64,000 nucleotides of DNA from Magnolia sinica (taxonomy: Eukaryota > Streptophyta > Magnoliopsida > Magnoliales > Magnoliaceae): positions 45,808,437 to 45,872,436 of the forward strand of contig NC_080575.1 in assembly GCF_029962835.1 (NCBI RefSeq), given 5' to 3'. A program made the translations under genes and the position numbers. Shown here piece after piece: positions 1 to 10,092 of this stretch (positions are counted from its first letter, which is position 1; the number at the start of each line of letters is the position of its first letter). The notes below the pieces were generated by a model. The model had not been told where the DNA came from. It worked only from the letters and a program-made list of their open reading frames with translations, and did no database searches.

Positions 1-678
1 ATGAAGAAGGGAAGAAAAGTAAGAAGATAGTAGTAAGAAGAAGGAAGATAGAGGGAGCCAACAGGTGTTCGACTTACTGAGTTAACTCAACCAAGTTGAC
101 TTAATCCGTTCCACTGGGTTTAGTAGTGGGTGAAGCTGTTCGTGTCTCCCTCCACTAACGACCTTCGAGTGGACAATTGGACTCAGTACAGTTACTCAGA
201 AGGCTTTTTCATCAAGTTCGAATTCGAGCCACCTTGAGGCTCAGTTGATTTCTAAAACTGGGCTTTTTAACTCAACTATATAACCACTGAGTTTAGCAAC
301 TTGTATAGTAGTAACCAGGCCATTCTAATGGTCGTTCGAGTCGAGGGTCGACTCATCCAGTGGCATCTTGTTGGGACTAATCCTGATCCTTGGATTAAAC
401 CTGAAAACTGAATAAATGGGTTCTTCGACTCTTTGAGTCATCGAGTTGGTGCCACTCTAGTTAGAACTAACTTAATTTAGGCTTGGATTGGTGTAGGTCC
501 ATCTAATCCAAGGGATGGAGTTGAGTTACAACCAAGGGAGAAGTTCCACTCGATTAGGTGATTAGAATCAACTTGGGATCAATGTGAGTGGGTGCCTTGC
601 GGAGTTAACTCAGTTGATGCAACCAAATTATCATTGTTTAGCTTGCTAATTAGGACTGTGGTGATGCTTTCAAATGGT
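1..678. other. Old repeat-derived sequence with short palindromes, no gene
   Basis: I see no coding potential here. The stretch from about 60 to 660 is dense in variants of GAGTTAACTC, TTGACTCAA and GAGTCGA. It includes a perfect palindrome GAGTTAACTC at 79-88 and a hyphenated one, GAGTCGA-GGG-TCGACTC, at 338-354. This resembles the palindrome arrays in the U3 regions of LTRs elsewhere in the window, so it is probably the remains of another LTR. Its termini are not visible, and the solo LTR at 679 interrupts it. Confidence 0.4.
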
Positions 679-2125
679 TGTTCACAACCCCAAGTGTAGG
701 GTCGTAATGTAGTAATAATCTCGATGAGACCGAGGTCGAATCCACAGGGACTAAACTTGTATGTTTCTAAAAAGAACTAGAACTAGAAGAAGAAGAAGAA
801 GATCTAAATTTGAATTCTGGAATAGTTGAAAGAGTAATTGTGAATAAAGTAATTGAAAATTGTGAATTTAAAGGTGGGAAGTAGGGTACCAAGGATCCAC
901 TTGTAGCTATCAAGATTCTACCTTGCTTGATTCAAGTGACGTAACTAGAATCAGAGTCCTGTTTTATCCAGTTGGAAGAAGAGATGATCAAATCTCTAAA
1001 CTTTTCATTGAACTAGTGTCAATGGATGAGAATTGTGAAGATTTGGAAGGGATTCCATTGCCCTACCATGCCCAGGAGACGATGGTGAATAACAAGATTT
1101 TACTAATCTCACAATCTCAAATAGGAAAAGAAGATATTCAAAGCCATCATAGTGTTTATTGTAATTTGAGGCATAACAAACCATAAAAAACTTAAAATAT
1201 TCCTTAAAATCAACTAGAAATCAATGAAATTCAATATAAACAAGAATAAAAGCAAGATAAACATCTTAATCATGCTACAAGCTTCACCTCTTAGACTTAG
1301 CTAAGAGGTTTAGTTAACCATAGACATGATTAAAACAAAATCTCTTAAAGAAAGCACACAAACAACTGAGGAAGAAGTAGAAAAACTCTTGGCGATGGCT
1401 CTGCACTCTTTTTCTCCACTCCTTAAACCCTATAAGATACCTAAGAACGTCCTAGGGACTCCTATTTATAGTTGTGAAGTCCCATCTTACGCACTGCCTC
1501 AGAATTTCTAGAAACCGCCTTGAATTTATGCACTCCGCATAAGCTCCCCGTTACGCTTCGGTCGGACCAAAGTCGTGTCTGAAATTTAGGTGCAGAGTAT
1601 TTAGGTTGGACCAAGTCCAACCAAAATCTCCAATCGAAGTTGGATTCAGTCAGACCGAAGTTGGCTCAGGTCGGACCGAATTAAGCCTGAAAATCCTAAT
1701 TTCTTGCTAGACAGTTTTCTGTGATTTCGGTTGGACCGAAGTTGGCTCAAGTTGGACCAAATTAAAGTATGAAAATCACGATTCTTTCCGGACTGTTTTG
1801 TGCACTTTCGGTCGGACCGAAGTTGGCTCAAGTCGGATTGAACTGTTTGTTTTTTCTTCTATTTGACTTGTGCTTTTGCCAGTATTTTCTCCATCCTTTG
1901 TACTTGGTTTTCTTGGATCTTGAGGTCTTGAAATCTTCAATCTCAGTCTCCTAAAATCCACTCATTGCTCTTGAGCATTAAATCCATGCTTTTAGCATTC
2001 TTTTCAATCTAAGCTCTCAGATTCACCTGCAACACAAACATGTATAAAATATACCATTAAGCATTATCATGTTCGTAAAACTAAGATATAAATGGGAGAA
2101 AATATGCAATATTTGACACTCAACA
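679..2125 (-). mobile_element. Athila-like Ty3/gypsy solo LTR (copy A)
   Basis: This is a 1,447-bp TG...CA sequence flanked by ATGGT (674-678) and ATGGC (2126-2130), a target duplication with one C/T change. On the minus strand it begins TGTTGAGTGTCAAATATT and ends CACTTGGGGTTGTGAACA. Those are the same termini as the 5' LTR of the element at 33,870, so the insertion is in reverse orientation. A TATAAATA box lies on the minus strand at 1463-1470. No internal coding region adjoins it, so it is a solo LTR left by recombination. Small ORFs inside, such as 923-1186, are chance reading frames. The block at 1557-1845 differs completely from the matching block in its sister copies. Confidence 0.85.
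1557..1845. repeat. Array of hyphenated palindromes, GGTCGGACCGAA type
   Basis: About eight variants of TTCGGTC-G-GACCGAA occur here, the perfect form being 1807-1821. Most are paired with AAGTTGGCTCAAG in a longer unit of roughly 80 bp. In the LTR's own orientation the array lies about 90 bp upstream of the TATA box at 1463-1470, so in U3. Sister LTRs carry a different palindrome in the same place. Confidence 0.75.
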
Positions 2126-2491
2126 ATGGCTAGCTAATCTAAAGTTTCAAACCCGCATTGAAAGGAATTTACCAGGCTGAGTTGATCTTAGGTTTAAAGT
2201 TGAATAAATCAAGTTCAATTTCAGGTTGGATTGACTTAGGTGGTTGAGGATTGAATTCTAAGGGCGCAAATATTCCCTAATGACACTAGTAAGTGATTCA
2301 ATTCATAATGTGATGACTTTTTTCCCTTGGGCTTTCCGCTTTCATGTTAGATTAAGTGATAGTTTCTATTTTAATTTTCGCTAATAATTGATATCTCCAT
2401 TTCATGATTACTTATGCTAGTTATTGAAGTTGATCCTCAAAATTATATGCTTGACATTTGTAAGTGCGGTGATATATAAAACACCCTTAGT
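2126..2491. other. Unassigned intergenic sequence
   Basis: This continues the sequence interrupted by the solo LTR at 679-2125. It contains more GTTGA and GAGTTGA words like those at 60-660. I see no gene. Confidence 0.4.
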
Positions 2492-2857
2492 TGTCAAATT
2501 TTGGTAAGACAAAACCGTTTACAGTGTAACATTGTCATGTGATGGAAAGTTCACCTTCAAGTGAAACAAGATGGAAAGCTAACCTTTAAGATCATCATAT
2601 GAAGTTTGAAAGCGTAAGACATGAAGATAGTACTACAAGTTTGAGATCTACTTCTACTTCAAGTTCAAGATCAAGTTACTATTTCAAGTCCACTTCAAGT
2701 AAAAGTTCTACTAAGCGCTACTGAAGATTTAAATAGTAATTTCAAGGTATATATTTCAATGTCCAACAATTTCAGGTATAACTGACCCTAGAAAGATCCT
2801 AGACTTAGGTCCTTTCATATGCTAATCATACACGGATTTTTATACTTTGGTTGGGCT

Positions 2858-3190
2858 TAAATTCGACCAGTCCAATCCTAAGTTCGACTAGTCTAGGCTC
2901 TGGTTCGACCAGTCCAAGATTCAAACTCAAATTCGGAGTTTTTTTAGTAGTTCCTCGACCAGTCGAGCACTGTGCTCGACCAGTCATGGACACTCGCTCG
3001 ACCAGTCATGGGGAGCTCGACTTGAACTCCAGCAACCTATTTCATGCTCCCTCGACCAATCGAAGGCTATCCTCGACTAGTCGAGCAGACCACTCAACCA
3101 GTCTAAAGTCGGTTTTATCCGACCACGCCAAAAAATTTGAAATTTAGTTAATTCTTAGACTAGTTGAAGGAGACCTTAGATTAGTCGAAG
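2858..3190. repeat. Array of palindromes, CTCGACCAGTCGAG type
   Basis: About eleven variants of TCGACCAGTC or TCGACTAGTC occur. They include a perfect 14-bp palindrome, CTCGACTAGTCGAG, at 3072-3085, and hyphenated CTCGAC-CA-GTCGAG. The array ends about 15 bp before the TATA box at 3206-3213, so it lies in U3. Confidence 0.8.
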
Positions 3191-3204
3191 GAACCTTTTT
3201 TAAC

Positions 3205-3213
3205 CTATAAATA
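3205..3213 (+). promoter_or_regulatory. TATA box of the SIRE-like LTR
   Basis: The sequence CTATAAATA lies immediately downstream of the palindrome array and upstream of a pyrimidine-rich stretch (TCTTCTC). This is the expected place for the LTR promoter. Confidence 0.6.
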
Positions 3214-4130
3214 GAGGTCTTCTCTTATTCTAAATCATTCAGAAAAGCCACAAAAAGCCTCCCCTTTGAGAGAGAAAAGTCCCTGTCATTATCAAGCTAT
3301 AATCCAGTAATTTTAAATTTTTTATAGCTTATTTATTTTTGTAATTCCTTGATCTCTAGTTTGTGAATTTGATATTTTAAAAGGGATTTTTCACTTTACT
3401 TTACGAGATCTAAGGAATTCAAACAAGTGGCCTAAGGTTTGAGTTAATTTAAAATCTGTTTAGAACCTAGAATCCTTGATTATGTTTATTGGACATTGAA
3501 CATCTATACATTAAGAGAAGCAATTCTACGGGCTACATCAAACAGTGTCTTAAGAAGAAGATGAGTGCTCTTTGTTTATTTGTTTTTAGTTTTTGAGATA
3601 TCCAGAAAATCTCTCTATTGGTTTTGACTGAGATAAGCCAGAAAATCTCAGCGCGGGGTTTTGATTGTGATAACCTATTTGAAAACACAACTGTATAGGT
3701 TTTAAGGTGAACCTGAGAAAACCTTAATTATTAGTGAATGCCAATATCACATGGGTTGTGACTATTGGGAGTAGAGTAGGTGTGGTTGTTTAAGAACAGT
3801 TGGTGTACACACCGAACCACTATAACTCCTGGTGTTTTGTGGTGGATGATGTATGTGTGTTAAATGATTGTAATCTTTTCATGTACATGTGGTGAATGCT
3901 TGTAATGGATAACTACCTTCCTTTGCCTCTTGTTTTAGTTTGTGATCTTAATCCTTACTGCGTTCAAGAAATTAGGTTGTCCTACCTAAAACATTTGTTT
4001 TTGGTGTAAGGTTGTCCTTTGAACAAGGTTTGAATCAATTTCTCAATATTATTACAATTGAGATCTCTAATTTGTTCTGTTTTATTTAATATTTCAGTTC
4101 ATTATTTTTAATTTGGCATACTCCTATTCA

Positions 4131-4147
4131 CCCCCCCCCCCCCCCCC
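4131..4147 (+). repeat. C17 mononucleotide run
   Basis: Seventeen consecutive C residues sit inside the terminal CTATTCACC...CTCTAGG segment of the SIRE-like LTR. The length may be polymorphic or affected by sequencing error. Confidence 0.9.
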
Positions 4148-4312
4148 TCTAGGATTGAGAGCTCACCCTTTTCAACATTTATCTTGTATAAGCCTCTATA
4201 TGTTGCACTTAGATATCTTCTTATACTTGTGGATTGCTTGTGGAACTTGAATATCTATATTTATCAGTGGAAAATCCTAATTATATATGTACATCCAGAC
4301 TTGAGATGTAAC

Positions 4313-5076
4313 TATTGGAGAACAAAAATCATAAATTTTTAAAGGATATTGACCTATTATGCGGTCCCGCAATAGAAGTTTGTTGCATGCCCGCGTAACA
4401 CAGAGAAAGAGGTCAGAGGTGTTGTTTCATGGGAAGATTTTCCAGATCAATTGAACATCCTCTTGAGGGCTCGCACAATAGGGATGTGTTGCGCTGTCTT
4501 GTAATAGCACTCTGTTGTGTGGGTTTAAGGCTTAAACGTGTGAAAGCCTATAAATACCCCCATCCCTTCCTCATTTACATCATCAGAGAAGTTAGAGAAG
4601 CATTTGGGAGCTCAGATAATCATTCAAGTATCTCGTGGGAAGTAGCCCAGAAGAAGAAAATCTAAGCCTGCAGGATCCCAGCCTGTTGCGTGCCACGCAA
4701 TAGGGATGATATTGTGTGCCCGCACAACAATGCCCCCTACAGCCCAAATATGATGTAGTTTTGTGGATTCTTCGGTGATTGGATTTCTTGTGCATATATC
4801 TTTCAAATATTGGCGTGAAGCGAGGGTTTTGGCCCACACAACTCCACTATCATTGTGACGGACACCATATACACCGCGATGCTGTCAAAATCGTTACTGG
4901 ATTATTTCTCTATTGAATTGATTCAATGTACTTTGTTTTGGAATCAGGGAAACTCGAGGGATGTAATGGTATCCTAGAATTAATAAAACATATGATGATG
5001 ATTGTTCTTCCATTTTCCTTTGTTATTATTGAATATGGATATTCCAAAATAGAGACTTTGTTTCTTTGTCGAAACA
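4313..5076 (+). repeat. 5' LTR of the gag-only element
   Basis: This 764-bp LTR starts TATTGGAG and ends CGAAACA, so its first two bases are TA instead of the usual TG. The 3' LTR also starts TATTGGAG. A TATAAATA box lies at 4549-4556. Hyphenated palindromes such as TTGCGTG-C-CACGCAA (4686-4700) and TGCGG-TC-CCGCA (about 4361) surround it. Frames in both strands over 4429-4839 are not genes. Confidence 0.85.
4549..4556 (+). promoter_or_regulatory. TATA box in the 5' LTR
   Basis: TATAAATA in the context AAAGCC-TATAAATA-CCCCC. It is preserved identically in the 3' LTR near 13,433-13,440, which supports it as the element's promoter. Confidence 0.65.
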
Positions 5077-5079
5077 AAA

Positions 5080-5118
5080 TGGCGATTCCACCGGGGATCG
5101 AACCCAGAATCTCTAGTT
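5080..5118 (+). promoter_or_regulatory. Primer-binding site extended into a tRNA-Arg-like 3' half
   Basis: Three bases after the LTR comes TGGCGATTCCACCGGGGA, the complement of a tRNA 3' end. The complementarity does not stop at 18 nt. Read on the minus strand, the segment forms a complete T-arm (stem CTGGG/CCCGG, seven-base loop TTCGATC), a variable loop AGATT, the 3' anticodon-stem strand ACTAG, and CCA at the end. That corresponds to tRNA positions 38 to 76. From memory it best matches plant tRNA-Arg(ACG), with a few transitions. No 5' half is present, so this is not a tRNA gene. Confidence 0.75.
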
Positions 5119-6299
5119 GGAATATCTATGTTTAATAATAATTTTGGACTAATTGAAAGAACGTTTATCATCAATAGGTGCCACGATGGCACCGAATGGT
5201 GATTCTTAAGGGGAACATCCTCCCTTCATCTCTAAAATAAAGTACAGTTCGACTTAATCGGAATAAGTAATAGTTTGTTTGGATTTCATATATTTCATTC
5301 TTACACAATTACAATGGCCTTCCTTCCAACTGACATAGTCATCTATTTCACGCCAATGGATTCGTTGTGGATTATATCGGCAGTCGCGATCACCATCGAA
5401 GAAGGTACCAGAGAACAACTACGACCAGAAACAGGGGACACCAAGTGATGTTTGGGATGGTTTCTACTTACTAACAGCACAATCGAATAATGAAGAATGG
5501 ACAGTGGTAACGTCTAGGAGGCAGAGGGCTCGATCTCCTTCCGCAAGGAGCGCGATCCTGCCAAGTGTGATAAGAGGATCGATCACGTGAAATGCCAAAA
5601 GACGCAACCAAACCTTAGTTACACATTCATTTTACTCAGGAAGGACCGAAATTCCCATCACCCCACAATGTTTTCCTGCATTTCCAATTATGACGGTAAG
5701 GACATCCACCATGGATTCACTAAAAGTCCAGAAGGATAAAGGGAAAGCATCGCAACAAACGAACTTTCGCCTACAATATCCCCTGTAATGAGTTCAATAC
5801 AATCTTCTACATAGAAAAGCACCATGATTCGAGTCGATTAGTTCCTTGGGACAATGGTGCACTAGTTTCAAGTCAAGCAGTGATTCATTTTCCTCAATAT
5901 TACCAATGATGCGTCATTCATTTCCTCCGTCAATATCAGAGCAATCAAAGAGTAAAGAAGCAAAGATCTCTATGGTCGATGCTAATAAGACCAATCAACT
6001 TTTGCCAGATGAGCAAATGCCTGAAAATATCCCTAATCTTCTGACAACAACTACTGTGAACAACACTGAATAACAAGCAAAAGGGTCGCAACCATGAATG
6101 GTTAGATTTCAAGGGTCTACGCGTACTATTGCTTAAACTATAACATAGGAAGAAATCAAATAGATGGTCATGGAAGCCATTTATTTGGAAAAAGAATGAG
6201 ATCAGAAGAAAAGGTTCCGATATCAGGCATTGTATTCCCGCAAATTAAAGAAGATGTCATTTCCCACTAATTTCAGATACCCAAATTTTCAGAAGTTAA
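5119..6299 (+). other. Leader and degraded 5' part of the gag-only element
   Basis: Short open stretches are visible (for example 5846-6073), but none gives a recognisable domain. The segment around 5490-5560 reads as a basic, arginine- and serine-rich peptide and may be the N-terminal part of gag. Several stops and frame changes prevent a firm call. Confidence 0.4.
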
Positions 6300-7240
6300 A
6301 TGGAAACGGGTCACTAGAAGAGCATCTAATACACTTCATAATAGTGATGGAAAGTTTATCTACAATTCCTTAATATTGCTTAAGGCTATTAGGGTCATCC
6401 TTGACGAAAAATACCTTTAAGTAGTATTTAGCCTTGGCTCCAGAATCTATTCATACTTGGGAACAGATGCAAGATGCTTTTATGGCAAAATTTTTCTCTA
6501 CTGACAGAGAAGTCAGCTTGACTGAATTGGCTTCCATTTGCCAAAAAGAGAATGAGCCTGTTGAAAGATTCATTGATCGATGAAGAACCCTAGGGGCATC
6601 ATGTCGACAACTTCCGGGAGAATCAGAGCACGTCAAATTATGTTTGGTTGGTATGGAACCAAAAGTGGCGTTTGGCCTGATTAGTGTAGACATACAAACT
6701 TTTTGTGACCACGTTACAAAGGCCCATACTCTCAAGTAGATTGCTAAGAAATTGTTTGATTCTGGCACAAAACTATTGTGCCAGAACTTTAATAGAATAT
6801 CAGTCAACACTGCAGGTAAAGGGAGGAAAGCAGAAGACTATCAAAGTAGATAAATAAATAATAGTGAAGAAATTAGGAATGATTATATGATTAAGATGAC
6901 ATATAGAAGGTCTAGACATTATAAAGACTGTAAGAAATGCGCATTTACAAAGGAAGACATACTTTCCATGATGAATCAACTATTGGCTACGGGGGAGATT
7001 GAGTTGCCTCAGCCTAAATGCTATAAAGAAATGGGAAAGGCAAAAGAGAAAGGTTGTTGTCAATATCGTCATACGTTTGGGCATCAAACTGAAATTTTTC
7101 ATGCCATTAGAGGTATATTCCAAAAGATGGTCGATAAAGGCGGAATCGTTATAGAAAGGTATGATAAAAGGAAGAAAGTGGCAGCTAATGCAACTTCAGT
7201 TAAAAATACTCTTGATCCTTCAAAAGAAATAGGATTCTAG
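6300..7240 (+). pseudogene. Retrotransposon gag remnant
   Basis: The capsid-like gag protein would package the element's RNA into cytoplasmic particles. The plus strand from about 6,290 encodes a helical domain with the order expected of plant Ty3/gypsy gag: a FQKLNG segment, then TWEQMQDAFMAKFF, then a segment containing PVERFIDR and an LGASCRQLP-like block. In-frame stops follow FIDR (TGA near 6581), occur inside AHTLK (TAG) and again near 6851. An open segment at 6887-7240 holds the C-terminal part with CCQYRHTFGHQTE, a degenerate form of the C-x2-H...GH knuckle used by Tat-like gag proteins. The gene is broken by nonsense changes and cannot make full-length protein. The minus-strand frame 6451-6810 is a shadow. 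Confidence 0.7.
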
Positions 7241-8760
7241 TGTTGGCACGGTCCATCATGCTTATGCATAAGAAAAGGGGTAGTGTGACTATTTAACAAC
7301 ACAATAAAACAAATCTTGCAATAGCATGATCTTCAATCATATATCTTTATGAATCTTCATTCTTTGGTAAAGCAAGGAGGAAGAGTGATTAATTAATAGA
7401 GAAGTCAAAGAAAGATATAACTTCCAAATATTCCTTTAAACATATCCCTAGAAGCAGATGGATGGGACTCGTGAGCCCTTGAGCCCGGAAGAGGTAATTG
7501 TTTATTTTTTGAAATAGTAGTTGTCAACAATAATTTTGCAGGTCGATGCTTGGCCTGGAATTATTATCGTGATTAGATTATTGTTGCGACCTTAAAAAAG
7601 ATGCCTTCAGAACTATATATACCCTAAAAAGTTATTGTAAAATATTTTTGGATGATCTCCAATTATTTTCGGACCCTTGCCGATTATATGCAAGATTATT
7701 AATCGCCAATTATATCTGGACTATCGCTGATTATCGAGATTATCCAACACTTTTGGACTATTGCTAAGCATATATGAGAGTATCAGTGATTATTTCTGGA
7801 TTTCTGGACATTATATACTCCTATAGCTTGCAAGTTTAAACCATGATACTCGAAATAATCTTTTGGACCTATTAAACGACTCACCAAACAAAGACAAAAG
7901 CCATACTTTATTCATTGATCTATGTGGTCAGGGCTATTATGACGTAAGAAGATCAAATATCTTTCCTTCAAGAAAGGTGATATAATGATAATGTTAAAAA
8001 GGCCCATTGGGGGTTATTCATGGGACCCGGGGAAGTCCAATCCTAAATGAGATGATCTGTGTATTATAACTAAGAGTTATGCCAGCAGGGCCTATCGGGT
8101 TGTGAATCAGAATTGACTGAAAATCGGAATGCTTGTAAATACCCATTTTATCGAAATATGTTATTCTCAAAAGGTAAGAGGTATTAATTATGAAGATTAT
8201 CAAGGGAAATCTCACTCAATCAAAAGGGGGGCAGAACGGGCATAGTCATACGATGACCACAATAAGAGAAACATCGCCAAGAGCCCTGTAAGGTCGCAAG
8301 CCATATAGCTTCCCTGTATTATCTTGAGCAAGCGACAATTATAAACAAATATACAAGTATATTATTTCTGAAGGAGGTCAGCTACGGCCTTCTAGGACAA
8401 TAATCAGGAACAAGGCGATAGTCAGATAATCGGCAATAGTAATAGTATAACAAGATAACAATCATGGCCGAGGCAAAACTAGAATATTGTCACGGCAAAA
8501 TATTATTATGGCCATCGATCTGCAGTCAGAATTATTCTCACAAATGGACAATAAAATTTATTATAATCTTAGATATTATCGCCGGTTATCATATATTGAT
8601 ATTATCACCTATTATTTGAATTGACTGTATTATCAAGTCACCTTATATCATGCAAGGGAGTAATGAGAGCCAACGGTTAATAGTTCATGAAGGCCCACAC
8701 ATATGACCTCTATATGAGCTTTTCTCTCAGTAACAGGCTAATAACTACTGGCACAAGTCT
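7241..8760 (+). other. Non-coding internal region of the gag-only element
   Basis: This is an AT-rich stretch with many loosely repeated GATTATC and ATTATCG words (notably 7550-7830 and 8400-8640). I see no pol domain on either strand. The 65-codon minus frame at 8018-8215 has no recognisable content. Confidence 0.5.
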
Positions 8761-9047
8761 TGTATGCTCCACAACTTACGAGCCTAAACTGTGTATGCTC
8801 CAACAACTTACGAGCCTAAACTGTGTATACTCCAACAACTTGTGAGCCTAAATTGTATATGCTTCAACAACTTATGAGCCTAAACAATGTATGCTCCAAT
8901 AACTTACAAACCTAAACTGTATATGCTCCAACAACTTGCGAGCCTAAACTGTGTATGCTCCAACAACTTACGAGCCTAAACAGTGTATGCTCCAACAACT
9001 TATGAGCCTAAACCGTGTATGCTCCACCAACTTATGAGCCTAAATTA
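8761..9047 (+). repeat. 32-bp tandem repeat, nine units
   Basis: Nine head-to-tail copies of a 32-bp unit begin with TGTATGCTCCAACAACTTAC and continue GAGCCTAAACTG. Unit starts are near 8761, 8792, 8824, 8856, 8888, 8920, 8952, 8984 and 9016. The first unit is one base short. Differences between units are mainly transitions. Confidence 0.9.
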
Positions 9048-9583
9048 TATTTTCTTTAACTATTAATTGGCGTACTAACTACTAATTGACATACTAACTA
9101 CTAATTGACGTATTAATTACTAACAAACATACTAATTATACTAACTGAACCCTAAAACAAAGAATGCAACACAAAGCACACTGACAAGCCAAGATTAGAA
9201 TGACTAAATTATTATCATATATGTACTTCAAGTTAGAAGGAAACGTGCAATTGAAATATGGATTGATACAGATTGAGAATCATTTATGATGGTAGAATAT
9301 AAGCAAAATTGCTCATAACTTATAATGCTTGAAGTTGGTTGAAAAGTACAATATACATTATGGTTATTTCAGAATTGTCAATACATTATGATTATTTTGG
9401 AATTATAAATATATTATGATCATTTCAAAATTTCCAATACATTACAAAATTGGATCAAACAATTGTGAAGCCTTGATACACTAATCCTGGTTAACTTGGC
9501 AGGAGAGACCATTACTCAAGGCCCTAGAATATATACAGGTCATGGCTGAGAGGGCATTCCAGATTAAATGACATTTGACGGTG
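9048..9583 (+). repeat. Short degenerate repeats
   Basis: From 9066 to 9145 variants of ACTAATTGACATACTAACT follow one another. From about 9350 to 9450 a unit of some 35 bp around ATACATTATGATTATTT occurs three times. There is no coding sequence. Confidence 0.6.
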
Positions 9584-9745
9584 CAGGAATTGCCGAGACA
9601 GGAAATGCATTAAAAGATGGTCCTTTGACTATGGTTCTCAAAGCCAGAATTATTAGAGTTGTCACAGGAATTGCCATGGCAGGAGCTGCATTAAGAGACA
9701 ATTCTTTGACTATGATGCTCAAAGTAACGTCGTTGCTATTGTTTA
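9584..9745 (+). repeat. 81-bp tandem duplication
   Basis: Two copies of a unit start with CAGGAATTGCC at 9584 and 9665 and share GCATTAA and CTTTGACTATG. The period is 81 bp, a multiple of three, so the 9568-9759 frame stays open across it. I do not recognise the peptide. Confidence 0.65.
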
Positions 9746-10092
9746 CGCCATCGGCATGAAAATTTTTGTTCCCCTCTATATTTAATAAGGGAAGAGGGAA
9801 TGGAGTGTTCGCTTGACCAAGGACAATTCTTCTTCGTTATGCAGCCAGTCGTTCGTATGAGCATCATTATTCTCCGTTATGTAATCAAACTTTGGTTCGA
9901 GTATGTGATTTTCATCCTTAGTGGAACAATCCAGATGCATGCAAATGAGTACCTGAGGGAGGATTTTTTTACTTAGAAAAGGCTCGATCCACCGTTTGAC
10001 AAGTTGTAAAGTCGAAGGAGGATTAAGGGGGCATCTATTGGAGTACAAAAATTGTAGATTTTTAAAGGAGATTGCCCCGTTGCCTGGTTGCG

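Larger units (their letters stand above)
2492..4177 (+). mobile_element. Probable Ty1/copia (SIRE-like) solo LTR
   Basis: The sequence runs from TGTCAAATTTTGG to TTTTCAACA. It has a clear TATAAATA box at 3206-3213, and near its 3' end the phrase CTATTCACC followed by a C-run and CTCTAGG. From memory, that phrase is typical of the LTR end in SIRE/Maximus copia elements. No matching target duplication was found, so both ends are approximate. There is no internal region beside it. The 98-codon frame at 2851-3147 is an artefact of the palindrome repeats. Confidence 0.5.

Noticed and set aside
2851..3147. A serine- and threonine-rich 98-codon protein
   Set aside because: The apparent composition comes from repeated TCGACCAGTC units in an LTR, and start and stop have no context of a gene.
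5080..5118. A tRNA-Arg gene on the minus strand
   Set aside because: Only the 3' half (T-arm, variable loop, one strand of the anticodon stem, CCA) is present. D-arm and 5' acceptor strand are missing, and encoded CCA fits a primer-binding site better.
8761..9047. CRISPR-like array
   Set aside because: The units follow one another directly at a 32-bp period without unique spacers, and the sequence is plant DNA.
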